Shown: positions 33,642 to 44,737 of the stretch, in pieces
Numbering within the stretch: the stretch's first letter is position 1
How the letters are laid out: every line of letters begins with the position of its first letter
NCBI GenBank assembly: GCA_032768795.1
Contig: CP136496.1
Location: 1,612,001 to 1,676,000, forward strand
DNA length: 64,000 nucleotides
Direction of reading: 5' to 3'
Source: Tremella fuciformis
Lineage: Eukaryota > Basidiomycota > Tremellomycetes > Tremellales > Tremellaceae
The notes under the pieces: model-generated
The model's input: only the letters and a program-made list of their open reading frames with translations
What the model was told of the DNA's origin: nothing
The model's database searches: none
Position numbers and translations under genes: made by a program

Positions 33642-36600
33642 ATGTCGGCCGAGGCAGGTCCGTCGCATGCTGCTGTCAGTCATTGCTCGGCTCTGTGAAG
33701 TGGGACTGAAACGTCGCAGGGAACTGCACCGCAACAATGGCGTCAATTCACATTCTTCGACCTCGAGGAAGTGAAGGACGTAGACGACCTCGGACAGAGC
33801 CCGAGATCCTTGAGTGTCAGTCGCACGACCTGTAGACTAGATAAGTCCTGAAGCTGCAGGCATTACAACCGCCGATAGCCATCACTTCGACCTCGCCGCT
33901 CAGTCCTCTTCCTCCTAGCGTCATCGTCTCTTCAGGCAACCTAATATCCATACTCGACCGTCACTTCGGGATCGAGCGCAACTTTGCAGCATGGGAAGGG
34001 AACGGAAGAGCTCAGACGTTGATCGAGGCTGGCGGGCTGCTGATTGCGGTCGGGGAGGAGGATGGAAGCCGATTGCCCGTGCTGAAGATATGGGATCTCA
34101 CCCGGGAGGAGAAGAAGAAGGCTGGAGGAGGACCAGTTCTGCTGAGGAATGTGCGGATACAGCATGGACAGAGACCGCATCCAGTGAGCCATTGGCCCTT
34201 TCTGCAGGAAACTGACAGGATCAGGTGTCGAGCGTTGCTTTGACGTCTAATTTGTCCCACCTGGCTGTTGGTCTGGGGGACGGGACTGTATTGATCTATC
34301 GCCATCTTCTGCAATCTTTGACGACGTCTCCGACGGCCCTCACCTCTCTTCCCAAAGCTCGAGTCATTCACGAATCTCAGGAACCCATTACTGGTCTTGG
34401 GTTCCGGGAACCACTCAGCCAGAATCTGGCAGATGCTGCAAGTGCTACTGTCAGTCTGTTCATCGTCACAACGAATCGAGTGCTATGTGCCCCTGTATCT
34501 GGCAAGGGAGGGGAAGCAAGGACTATCGACGAGACGGGAAGTGGGCTGGGATGCGCAGTGATGGATTGGGAGCGGAGGGACATGATTGTGGCCCGCGACG
34601 ATGCCATAAACCGATATGGACCCGAAGGAAGAACGGCAACTTTTGCCTACGAGGGTAGGTGACAGTCAAACCGCTCATCGCCTCGCTCATCATCAGGTCA
34701 GAAGTCGGCCGTTCACATATTTCGTCACAGCTTGATTATCACTTCTCCGCCATTCGTACCGTCTGCGGCGTCCAACTCGGCCACTGTCAGACATTACGTC
34801 GCCAAGGGCGCTGCCAATGGCGACAGCTCGATTCTCAGCAGCGATATTGCGAAAATCACAGTGTTCGACCTGCAGAACCAGTTGATAGGATACTCGGGAA
34901 CATTCAAAGATGGGGTCCGGGATGTCTTCTGTCAATGGGGTTCGATCTACATCCTAGGCAGCAACGGCAAGGTGAGGAGTCTTGGTTGCGCCGCGTCCAC
35001 CGCTTAGCGATAGCTGTCAAGATTAGAAGAACATACAACGTCCGAGAAGCTTGACGCGATCTACAAACGCAGTCTGTATTCAACGGCCATCAGTCTCGCC
35101 GAGAATCAAGGAATAGGCGAGGCGGGTGTGGCAGACGTACACAGGCGGTACGGCGATTACTTATACGAGAAGGGGGATTTCGATGGCGCCATGACCCAGT
35201 TTGTGCAGACACTGGGTTTCTTGCAGCCCAGCTATGTGATCCGAAAGGTCGGTCAGAGTGCTCAATGATGAAAGCTACTGAAGAGGCAGTATCTCGACGC
35301 GCAGCGTATCGCCAATCTTACCACATACCTGCAGGAGCTGCACTCACGCGGCTTGGCCAATCCAGACCATACGACGCTACTTCTCAATTGCTACACCAAG
35401 ACAGCGGATCGTGAGCGCTTGGATGCCTTCATCAAAACAGAGGCCCGGCGCAGCGATCAGACCGGAGAGCGAGACGAGCTTCCATTTGACCTAGACACAG
35501 CTATTCGAGTATGTCGGCAGGCGGGATTCTTCGAGCATGCTTCCTACCTGGCGGCCAAATATGGGCGTCACGAAGACTTCCTGCGAATACAGATTGAAGA
35601 CGCAGGTCAGTATCAAGACGCCTTGCGCTACTTAAGGTCTTTAGGTCCAGACGCTGTCAGTATTTCACACCTCGACGTCTCATGCCTCCTGTTGACGTTG
35701 GTAGTGCCAAGACAATCTCACGCGTTATGGTCAGATGCTTTTGCAGCACGAGCCAGACGCGACAACGGACCTCCTCATTGATCTTTGTTCCGGACAGCTC
35801 GGACGACGGGCTCCTCCAGTTTCTGAGGAACCTGTCGCAGGGACGAGTACAAGTAACGGACCCGCTGTGCTATCCTATCTAGGATATAATCATGTCACCA
35901 ACCTGTTCAGCGGAGGAGGCGGTCCACGAACAGCAGGAAGCGCCGAACAGTCGAACGGAAGTGTCACTTCGGTGACCAACGGTGAATCGAGACCCATCGT
36001 AGATGGTGCACGAGCACAAAGTGGACCGACATACGAACCACCTTCAGCGCAGATCTATTTTGCGCACTTCATCGACCACCAAAGTCTGTTCATTCGCTTT
36101 CTCGAGTCTGTGGCCTCTGCTCTGTGGAATCAGAGAGTCGACGCTGCTTCGGCTTTACGGGACGACCCGATTCCTGCTAGTCCTGCTCCCGAATTGGCGA
36201 ACCTGACGCCAGAAGAAGAGGATCAGCGAGCGGTATGGAACACGCTCCTCGAACTATACTTGGCGTCCACGCGAGAGCCGGAAGCCAACGTCGCTCGTAC
36301 GAACAAACGGAAAGCCCTTATACTGCTTTCGCGTTCGGAGCTTCCTTACGACCCGATGCACGCCCTTCTCCTCTGCTCGACATTCGGCTTCACAGAAGGA
36401 CTCGTCGGGCTTTGGGAGAGAATGGGGATGTACGAGGACGTCTTGCGCTTCTGGATGCAACGCACACGAACGACACCGGCACCTTCGGTCAATGGCAATG
36501 GTCACGGCGATCCGGAGGACAAATCGCCGTCAGACGAAGTCTTGCGATACCTCGGTCTGTACGGTCCGCAGAATCCTCAACTCTACCCTCTTGTCTTGAG

Positions 36601-37174
36601 GTATCTCACCTCGTCTAACGATATAATGCAGAGGCACATAGACGAGCTCGGACGCGTCCTGCAGACAATCGACGAGGAGCGCATCATGCCTCCCCTGCAG
36701 GTCGTTCAGCTGCTCAGCCGGAACAGCGTTGCCAGCGTGGGCGCAGTCAAAGAGTGGCTCCGGTCCAAAGTGGCCGATACCCGCCAGGACATCGACCAAG
36801 ACAAACACCTTGTCGAGTCGTACCGGACAGAGACGGCCGCCAAGCAGAAGGAGATCGTCGACTTGGCAAATCCGGCCCAGCCGCAGGTATCACAGGTCAC
36901 ACGATGCTCGGCATGCGGGGCGCAGCTCGACCTGCCAAGCGTGCACTTCATGTGCAAGCACTCGTACCATCAGCGCTGCCTGTCCGATGCGGACCCAGAG
37001 TGCATTCTATGCGCGCGGCAACATAGTGTTATTCGTGAGATCCGTAGAGGCCAGACAAGATTGGCCGACCGGCATGATCTGTTCGTATCTGAGGTGCACG
37101 AGGCAGACGACGGGTTTGCCGTGGTGGCCGGGGCCTTCGGTCGTGGTATCATGACCCGCAAAGTAGCCGGGTAG
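33642..37174 (+). CDS. VPS11: VPS11, core subunit of CORVET/HOPS endolysosomal tethering complexes
   Basis: Exon 1 (33642-33674) encodes MSAEAGPSHAA. A 45 bp intron brings in-frame the family opening WRQFTFFDLEEVKD. The N-terminal beta-propeller follows over several exons, with segments such as AAWEGNGRAQTLIEAGG, LPVLKIWDLTREEKKK and LGDGTVLIYRHLL. The central and C-terminal alpha-solenoid has the clathrin-heavy-chain-like repeat (YGDYLYEKGDFDGAMTQFVQ near 35155, and FLQPSYVIRKV). Near the end is a RING-H2 finger, CSACGAQLDL, then HFMCKHSYHQRC and CILC (near 36905-37015). The protein has about 1,000 residues, the usual length. It acts at endosome and vacuole membranes in tethering before SNARE fusion; Vps11 RING residues contribute to Vps18 binding. 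The domains are complete. Confidence 0.94.
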
Positions 37175-37197
37175 CGATGCAAATTTACAACATGGTC

Positions 37198-38542
37198 GTC
37201 TACTTGTGCGTTCAGGATTGAATCTGTTGCGCTGTTCAGTGAGCCACGACCAGGGTGCAGAGATTGTAACTTGCCCATATCTACATATCTCGCCTGTCGG
37301 AGGTCGTCAACCTCCGCTAAGCGATCCAGAAAGCTCTTTGCCTCGTCTCGAAGCTGCGCCGCTTCGTCTGACGGTGCTGACTTGGCCAAAAGCAAAGCGT
37401 AGAGACTGAGCGCATTCATGCACCCTGTCGACCTTTCAGCCTACCGACGTCGCATTGATGAGTTCTTACACTTGGAATCTGGCTCTGCTTCATGCAGTTC
37501 ACGGATAGAATCGATCTCTTTCCGCAATCTATCCTCGTTTGGCGCTGGGACTATCAGCTATCAAGCTCACTTCCAGTCGGACATTTGCCCACTTGAACCA
37601 ATGAGCCACCGATGGTACAGCCAGCCACTTTGATCACCCGGATCGGTCCACAGTGCTTGCGTGACGAGCTCAAACTCTTTGTCTTTTGCCAGGTCCACAT
37701 CCGCCGACGGCATGCTGGCCCACAACCCGCCCAGGATCTTTGTCCGGCAATGCCACGCGGAGAAGTTCGAAAAATTGCTTTCGATCTTCTTCTGAGTATA
37801 TCGCAGTTCGTCTTGTGGCGTACGTCTTGGTGTGAATGACGCGGGGAGCGAAGCGAGAACGTATCGACGGTAGTCCCAGGCGTGAACTGAGGGTCAGCGT
37901 CTCACAATCAAACTGACATCGAATCTGTTAACTTGAGCTCACAGTTCCGTGAATCAGCATCCAGCATCTTCTCGATGACAGCCATTTCTGTCTTCCAAAG
38001 CTCATTCCTCCATCCCTCGGTGTCGTCCGGGCCTTGTGGTACATTCTCCAGACACCATTTACGGTGGTTCCATATCCAGTAGACTTTCGGATGTACCTGC
38101 AGGTAGGCCATCGTGAGTCGCAGCTCCTTTGACAAGAGCTTGACCACCCCTTCCGCGTCACTGCGGTCAGCGGCCGCCATAGCAAATAAACCTGGGCTCA
38201 CGTTGTCTCGAACAGGTGGAGGAGGATATGCCGGCGGTAGTTCCATATTGTGTAAAATTCAGGATTCAAATCTAGCAGCTCGGTCGTCTTCGACAGTGCC
38301 TCGGACGTATAGGTTTTTGACTTCTTCTGCACGTCATTCAGCTTTTGTAACTGACTCAGGACGCCTCTGCTACCAGCTCACCAGAAGAAGTACCTCGTCC
38401 TGGAGTGTCGTATACGCCTGGATCTTTGCCTGATCCTTCTGTCGTTTGGCCTCAGCAGCCTGAGGAGAGATGCGAGTCCTCTTGACTCCGTGCTGCCAGG
38501 TAGTGAGCTTGGCATGGGCCTTTCATGGCGACTGCTTACCAT
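37198..38542 (-). CDS. BET4: Rab geranylgeranyltransferase alpha subunit
   Basis: The prenyltransferase alpha repeats are clear: LNPEFYTIWNYRR (near 38240-38275), LQVHPKVYWIWNHRKWCLENV (split here by LQVHPKVY and WIWNHRKWCLENV), and further exons to about 37200 with SLYALLLAKSA and FLDRLAEVDDLRQARY. The N-terminus reads HGVKRTRISPQAAEAKRQ, the standard opening of RabGGTase alpha after the initiator Met. That Met is encoded alone: ATG at 38540-38542 is followed directly by a GTAAGC intron of 47 bp (38493-38539). With Bet2 the enzyme adds geranylgeranyl groups to Rab C-terminal cysteines. The 3' end is not resolved. The frame stays open past 37198 into the VPS11 3' end (to 36970), so the true stop may be either just before VPS11, after a small intron, or overlapping it tail-to-tail. 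Confidence 0.85.
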
Positions 38543-38746
38543 TTTGTCATCCGCCCTATAGAGCGAAGCTGAGCTGGAGACAGCTGGATAGACGAAGTGA
38601 GATTGGGCCCCACGCTTGGCGGGGGGAGATAGGCGTCCCAACCCACAACTTCCCTGTAGGCCCCCTAAAAAGTTAGTCGCTAGAGTACTTGACCGTTCGC
38701 CGCTCGTCCATATGACAATCATCTGCTGCAGAATATCGTAAACAAG
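38543..38746. promoter_or_regulatory. Divergent promoter between BET4 and UTP3
   Basis: About 204 bp separate the inferred start codons of two divergent genes. It contains runs of C/G such as GGCGGGGGGAG. No defined promoter element was assigned. Confidence 0.45.
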
Positions 38747-41048
38747 ATGGCCAAGCAGCGCCATGGCAAGCCAAAAGGGGCACTTAGAAAGCCCAGCGGC
38801 CCACCCGGTAGTCGCATCAAGAAGATGGAGTCATACGAGGACACTCTAGAGGAGGGAGGAGTAGACGATCGTATGTCAATCTTGGAAATCTCGCGTCTAC
38901 GATTGACAATTCAGATATGTACAAACGCGACCGGATCATGTTCAACCCTCAAGATGAGTCCGATCAAGAGGACCTGTCCGACCATGACGAGGAAGTCCTT
39001 GCCCTTCCCACCGCTTCGTCTTCCAGAGCCAGACCGCGCGCTGCCGAAGAGGACGATGAGGAGCAGGACGAGGAAGAGGAGGCTGCGCCGCGACGAAAGC
39101 GAAAGGAGAAGAAGAAGCTCGATGTGTCAGGAAAAGGGAGGTTTGGCAAAACGAGTGACGACGAAGATGAGCTGGAGGAGAGCGGCTCTGGCGATAGCGA
39201 AGACGAGGACAACGAAGGCTGGGGAAGAAGCTATTATTCTCGCCCGAGTACCCGCAAGGAGAAGGAGAAAGAAGGAGAGTACGACGAGAAGAAGGAGGAA
39301 GAGAAAGAGATGGAGGCTCGAGAGGCTCGACGCCTCGCTCGCAAAGCCAGAGAGGGCATTGCGGTCGCAGACTTCGGCCTGGACGACAGCCTTCTTGATG
39401 CCGAGGTTTCGCTGCCGGCTGGTGCGGATGAGGCGGAAGAGACTCGCCTTGGTCCCGCTGTACCGGCTCCCGAGACGACTGACGCATCAACTCTCATCAA
39501 ACACATGGAGCTGCACGAGCCGCTGAAGATTGCTCTGATAAGAGAATGGCCGCTAGTCGTCCGGAAGCTCGAGAAGACTGCGAGGGGGATGAAAGCTATT
39601 GCGGCCGAGACAGAGGGCAACGAGTCGCTGCACAAGGGCTTGGGTTGGCTACACTATCGTCAGGATCACGTCCGCTGGACACAGTTCTTATCGCTCATCG
39701 TCAGAATCCTTGCTCACTTACGCCACAACGCTTGCTTTCTACCTTCATCTTGCTTCTCTGCCTGCAGCATCTAGGCCCGATCTTTCCACCCACCCAGTGC
39801 TTCCTCGCCTCTTGAAGCTGAAGGAAGGAGTCTCTTCACTTGAATCACTCGACTTCGCCGCCATGTCAGTGTCCGATGTGCCCTCAGACCACCCTGAACG
39901 GGTCGGCCTCAGCGGGATTGGCGGGGACGACGAAGAAGATGACGAAGAGGACAACGAAGAGCTTCTCGAACTTATGCGCAACAAGCGGGAGCTCATCAAA
40001 CGCATGCAGGAAGCGAGTGGGCTGGGTGTCGAGGACGGGTCGGACGATGAGGACGGTGGTGATGAGGTGTGGCGCAAAGCAGGCCTGGAAGCTGGGGAGC
40101 TGGAGGAGTTGTTGGCGGACGCCGAGGCCGAGGATCTCGCCCCTACGAGACCAGTCTCTGAGAAATCGAGCAAGTCACTCAAGAGCGCAAAGAAGCAGAA
40201 GAAGTCGGACAAGGTTCCGGCTGCGAACGGTACCACGAGTACCAAGCCTGCATTCGCTACCTTGGAAGAGCCCGAGTTCGTCGCCTCTTCCTCCAAGAAG
40301 AAAAGGGTCAAGCGATCTACATCGGACGACGTTGACGACCTCGGCGATCCAACTGCATTGCTCGACGCAGATGCATCTGACAAGGAGAGGCGCAAGAGGT
40401 CGCTCGCCTTCCACACTGCCAAAATCGCCTCGACGGCCGCTCGGCGTGAGGCAGCACGGCAACAACGCTTGGGTGGGGACGACGATGTGCCGTATCGCGA
40501 TAAGAGAGCCGCGAGAGCCGCTGCTCTGCAGAAGAACTCTGCCGCCTCAGCTGCTGCTGCTGGTCCATACACCGAGGTGGAAGCTCTGGACGACATCGAT
40601 GTCAAGAAGAAGCGCAGAAGGGAGGAAGAGCTAGGCGATGCGGATGACGACGATGCCGCCGGAGACTACTACGACTTGGTCAAGAGGCGGAAGGCGGATA
40701 AGGTCGCTCAGAAAGCTGAGGCTCACGAGGAGAGGCGGGCTGAGAAATTGTAAGTGTATCGAGGATTACTTATTCGGTGGCTGAAGAGACAGCGCGTCAT
40801 TCGAAGATGAGAGTGCAGACGGACCTCGGACGATCACCAGGGCCATCGAGAAGAATCGAGGCCTCACCCCCCGACGGAACAAAGCTGGCCGCAACCCTCG
40901 TGTCAAGAAGCGCCAAGCTTACGAGAAAGCCAAACAGCGAGTAGGATCGCAGAGGGCTGTTTTCAAAGGTGGTCAGGCGGCCTTGGGCGGGTCGTACGGC
41001 GGAGAGAAGAGCGGTATCAGTACTGTTATCAAGAGCAGGAGATTCTGA
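38747..41048 (+). CDS. UTP3: UTP3/SAS10, small-subunit processome protein
   Basis: The start MAKQRHGKPKGALRKPSG opens a very basic N-terminus. A short intron leads to MYKRDRIMFNPQDESDQED and long acidic Glu/Asp tracts, as in Sas10/Utp3. The middle contains the Sas10/Utp3/C1D domain, split by an intron near 39650 (LHKGLGWLHYRQ continuing to YAT TLAFYLHLASLPA). A second acidic region and a Lys-rich linker follow. The last exon carries the diagnostic Sas10 C-terminal block RAIEKNRGLTPRRNK with NPRVKKRQAYEKAKQRVGS, ending SRRF at 41048. About 660 residues. It is a component of the U3 snoRNA-containing 90S pre-ribosome and is needed for 18S rRNA maturation in the nucleolus. It converges with the WBP4-like gene, with only 86 bp between stops. 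Confidence 0.93.
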
Positions 41049-41134
41049 TGTATGTCTCATGCGCCTGCAAGCGTCCACATGTCCACGCTACGAATGCATG
41101 TGGAAGTGGCCTGGAGCCAAGCCCCTCGGTTGTT

Positions 41135-42327
41135 CTACTTCTTGCGCGAAGAGGGTGGCGGCCGGCGCTTCTTGAACAAGCTGGTCGATTCTTGTGGGAG
41201 CTCTTCCTCTTTCTTGACCATTATTGTCTGTGCAGCCGAATTTGCTTTTACAGGCTCGGCCTTGTGCTCTGGCGCCTCGTTCCCTGGAACGACAGGTTTA
41301 GCGTCCTCGTTTTCCACTTCTACAGCCTGATCCGCCCTCTGCGATATCGATGGGTCCGGCTCTTCCAGTTTGACCCCATTCTGCCCGCTTTCACTGGACT
41401 CGCCATTGAGTTCGATCTTGCCCGTCCAAGCAGTCCGATCGAGTCCACCGACCTCATCCTTCACGCGCGCCTCCTTGAACCCGGTACCGCCTGCAAGTGC
41501 CGCCTTCTTCTTCATCCCCTTCAGAGCACTCGGGTCCCAGTCATCCTCCTCCCACGGATCTCTGCCGCGCTTCTTGACCTCGTCCCTGTGCTCAAATCTG
41601 AAAGTCTCTCCCTCGTCCTCTTCCGGTGCAGTCGGATCTCGGAAGGGTCTCTTGCCTAATTGTGGTTCTCCATCGCCTGTGGGAGGAGTGTATGCGCCAT
41701 GCGGCCCGTCTTCAACAGTCTCCCACGCTCCAACATGCGTGCCCCGCCCTTTGATCTCCTGCTCGATCTCATAGGTCGACTTCTTGGTGTCCTCGTCATC
41801 GAAGCCCAGCTGGGCGGCATTCGAGTAGTTCGCGTACTTGTCCACCGGTTTGGATGGGGGTTTCGGGCGGCTGGATGAGGCGGCAGCACTGGCACTTTGT
41901 ATCTGAGCCAATATGGATGGCCGCGATTTGTAACCAGTGCTGACATCGCCCGAATGAGCTGCGGCCGCGCTCTCCCTGTCAGCGTCTGCCACGCTGTTAG
42001 TCTATAAGCGTCAGCCTCACCCTCTCGATTCGGGCTATCTCTGCGGCCTCCTGCTCCTTCTCCCGCTTGGCGGTGTTCCCCTCTTTGTAGATGTCGCGAA
42101 TATAGCGCTCCCTGTTCCCGATGTGCTTGAGGCCGGTCTCATGGTGCTTTCGTGACTGCAAGTCAGCCTAGGCTCTACTTCACAGACCGGTGAGGGGAAA
42201 CATACCGGAGCATCGTCTCGGATCCAAATGTTGCAGTACTTGCACCAGTAATTCTTCTTCGACACCCACCACCTGATGATCAGCCTCGAGCGGCCTTCTG
42301 CGCCGAGCTGTGGACCCACTCTGTCAT
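41135..42327 (-). CDS. WBP4/FBP21-like spliceosomal protein with matrin/U1-type zinc finger
   Basis: The gene opens with an 8 nt coding exon (ATGACAGA, 42320-42327) and a GTGGGT donor; it then gives MTEWWVSKKNYWCKYCNIW. The zinc finger is CKYC followed, after the next intron, by RKHHETGLKHIGNRER, a C2H2 matrin/U1-like finger. The charged helix RDIYKEGNTAKREKEQ follows. A long hydrophilic region rich in Glu, Lys and Pro ends in SLFKKRRPPPSSRKK at 41135, with a KKRG-type nuclear signal before it. WBP4 proteins carry the same N-terminal finger and bind spliceosomal B complex. WW domains of the animal protein are not seen here, as in several fungal relatives. The family assignment rests on the N-terminus, so other U1-type zinc-finger splicing factors remain possible. 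Confidence 0.75.
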
Positions 42328-42725
42328 CGCGATACTCAGACTGCTTGCAAAATGAGTTTGACATATGACGAACGACACTTGAGTGAATGCTGAATGCTCC
42401 TTTGGGTGGCGACGATGAATGTGGCGCCCTGACCAAAAGTGGCAGATGGGCTCGGGAGAGGTGCTACGTCCGCAGACCGCAAAGCCATCTCAAAGCATGC
42501 CGAGCGAAGCAATGATGCCAAGGCTAGTGGAGCAACTGCCCCTACATGTCGAGCCGCCGAACAGGCAATACGAGCTCTCCAGATGCCTTCTTTAAAGAGA
42601 CGCGCAAGTTGTGCCATTCCGCATTCAAGCTGCAGGCTCTCCCCCTTTGGGTGATGCTTGCTGGTCGAAAGAGCACACATGCGGCGTATCGTTCCCTTGT
42701 GAAGTATTTCAAAAGTTTCCTGACG

Positions 42726-42818
42726 TTGCCAAAGTCGAGAGAAAGAAGCTCTGGCATTGCCAAAGTTTGAAGAAATGAGTCTCGGGATTGCCAAAGCTCG
42801 AGATTTGATGAGAAAGGA
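42726..42818. repeat. Degenerate 31 bp tandem repeat, three units
   Basis: TTGCCAAAG recurs at 42726, 42757 and 42788, exactly 31 bp apart. Each is followed by purine-rich sequence with partly conserved GAGA/GAAGA and CTCTGG/CTCGGG blocks. The period is not a multiple of three, so it is unlikely to encode a protein repeat. Confidence 0.65.
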
Positions 42819-42953
42819 TTTTTGGAGGAGTGTCATTGGTTGGAGGGCACTCAAGTGCGCTCCTTTCGCTGAGTGGTAGTCTAGATTTGCCTAGACTCTT
42901 GTTGGCGCGAGTATCGAGACTTTGAAGAATTTGCAACGACCACCCTCTCTGCG

Positions 42954-42960
42954 TATAAAT
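42954..42960 (+). promoter_or_regulatory. TATA-like box upstream of hypothetical gene
   Basis: TATAAAT within GCGTATAAATACAGC lies about 184 bp before the ATG at 43144. It is followed by a plausible leader and is the clearest TATA box I saw in the window. Its use by the 43144 gene is inferred from position only. Confidence 0.45.
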
Positions 42961-43143
42961 ACAGCACGAAACGAGAAGAGGGTTTCCTTCAAGACTATTG
43001 ACTTCTCCACCTGTAGCTGATCCTGCTGGCTCCTCACAGCCCGAGCACGACATATTCCTCGATCCAGACGACGAAGAAGGTAGCGAGCCTCCCCTCCCTC
43101 TCTCCCCCCAATATCAGAGACTGGGTTCAACTTCAACGCAGCT

Positions 43144-43947
43144 ATGTCTGAAGCACCAGAAGGCTCAGACACCTACGTCTCACTGCTTCGCCGTGAGCTG
43201 CCGCATGACGGCAACGGAATTTGGCGGTATGTAGCGGGCACTTCCATTTACGGAGTCGGTGGAAGCGTAAGTCATCTGATATTAGTCTTTGGACAGGCCA
43301 CCTCACACTGAGATCAGGGGTCGCCCGGTCGCTGGGCCAGCAACTTCAGAAAGGAAGTTGAATGGTGGGACGCAGCGCCTGTAACCGACATGGGCGCCGA
43401 CCTCGAGCACATACATGGACATCTCACCGAATATCTAAAAAGACAAGGGGAGGTGGATCGTGCGCTAGGCGCAAGCCTGGAGACCAACGTGTTCGCCCCG
43501 AAGCTAAGGGCAAGATTTCCAAGGAAAGTGATCTACATCGACTGGAGCATGCCGCCACATGAAGGGCGCAGAGCAATCACAGTGGTGAAGTTACTCGATC
43601 CGTGCAACAAATCCTCATATCTGAAGACAACGAGGGGAGAAGACTGCACCCTGACATACACCCTGAAGGCATGGGACGGGGTGTGCCAATTCAATGAAAA
43701 TAGGATACCTGCCCGTGGATGGGATGTTACCCCCAATCCTACAGAGGCTGACATTGAAAACTTGCTGAATGGCGACGACAACACTTTGGGACAGCCGAGC
43801 CGAGCGTCCACCTACAGGGGCTCCTATCGGCTTCAGGACGAGATCTCAAACCTGTCTATGCATTACGATTTCGACCCTGCACTCGGCATGTGGCAGGCCG
43901 ACAAGCGGAGCCATTATAACGGGAACGGCCTCGTGTTGACTTCGTGA
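43144..43947 (+). CDS. Hypothetical protein, no recognised domain
   Basis: ATG at 43144 opens MSEAPEGSDTYVSLLRREL. A GTAAGT...ATCAG intron (about 43269-43317) joins GVGGS to GSPGRWASNFRKEVEWW, and the frame runs to a stop at 43945-43947. It predicts about 250 residues, soluble and mixed in charge. No signal peptide, transmembrane segment or catalytic motif was recognised. Visible features are a Trp-rich stretch (EVEWWDAAPV), FPRKVIYIDWSMPP, and a C-terminal segment with MHYDFDPALGMWQADKR. The coding region could extend upstream through an acidic exon at about 43020-43080. Flanking intergenic regions of about 800 bp on both sides are the longest in this part of the window. Lineage-restricted genes often look like this, but no transfer can be shown. 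Confidence 0.6.
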
Positions 43948-44737
43948 TCACAAATTGAGAGATTTTCATGTCCTCTTTTTAGGGATTGATTGTGTATGAT
44001 ATCAAATGCCTTGAGCGGGTCGCTATTGCACTCACTACATGTCCACCGTTAGCTGTAAACATGCTGCAGCCTCTGGGCAGATGTGGGGGTTCTCGTCTTG
44101 TGTCCCAACACTTTCGCCTTTGCCACAATGGCGCCCAGCTGAATTCTGACAGAGTCCAAGTGGTGCCCAACATTCTACATGACCTGAGTCGAGGGAAGGA
44201 AGACGAAGGGCTGTCCGAAACTTGATCTCGTATTGCAAGCCGAGGGCTTGGCCGATTGAGAGGTTCTGTCGCGATGGAGTTCTATGTTCGTGCGAGTTTC
44301 CACCTCCAACGGCAAGTTGCATCTTCCCAGTTGCTCCGAGTCCTCTCAAAACGATACGAAGGGCGTTAGGGCTTAGGGCTTGCACGGAGTCCCACTAGCA
44401 ACGACAACTGCGAGATTCCCGCCTGCATGTGTACTTTCTTGAATGAGCCCAACATCAGAAAAGAGGCAATCACGTCGGCGAAGAAGGGAAACAAACACTC
44501 GGTCGGCTGCCCGGACATGGAGTCCTGCGTTAACAAGCACTTTGGGCTCCGAATCTTGCACATGGATACAATCGGTCGGTCCGGTCGGGGGGCGCCTTGG
44601 TGTTCTCCGTCTGATCAGCACGACCCCGCGGGGTCGCCTACCTGTGAGCGTGCGCGTGTGACGCAATGCAGATCTGCCTGGCGGAGTCGGCGAAAAACAT
44701 GAGGACCAGAGGCACAATGCATACGATCCGTGTGATC
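43948..44737. other. Intergenic between hypothetical gene and derlin
   Basis: About 790 bp between convergent genes. Open frames on the minus strand (for example 44373-44741) have no recognisable domain and arginine-rich composition typical of spurious frames. Two TTAGGG hexamers 7 bp apart occur near 44366-44378, too few to call telomeric. I see no RNA gene. Confidence 0.45.

Larger units (their letters stand above)
42328..43143. other. Intergenic upstream of hypothetical gene; possible extra 5' exons
   Basis: About 816 bp between the divergent WBP4-like and hypothetical genes. It contains a degenerate 31 bp tandem repeat (42726-42818) and a TATA-like element (42954-42960). The stretch 43020-43080 reads as an acidic peptide (EHDIFLDPDDEE) and could be an upstream exon of the hypothetical gene, spliced by GTAGCG...TATCAG. 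I could not find its ATG. Confidence 0.5.

Noticed and set aside
37908..39774. Many long antisense frames opposite UTP3, UTP3-adjacent acidic tracts and similar genes
   Set aside because: Glu/Asp- and Lys-rich codons give open complementary frames rich in Ser, Leu and Phe. The sense proteins are recognised families, so these are shadows.
44366..44378. Two TTAGGG hexamers suggesting interstitial telomere sequence
   Set aside because: Only two imperfectly spaced copies; expected by chance in this amount of sequence.
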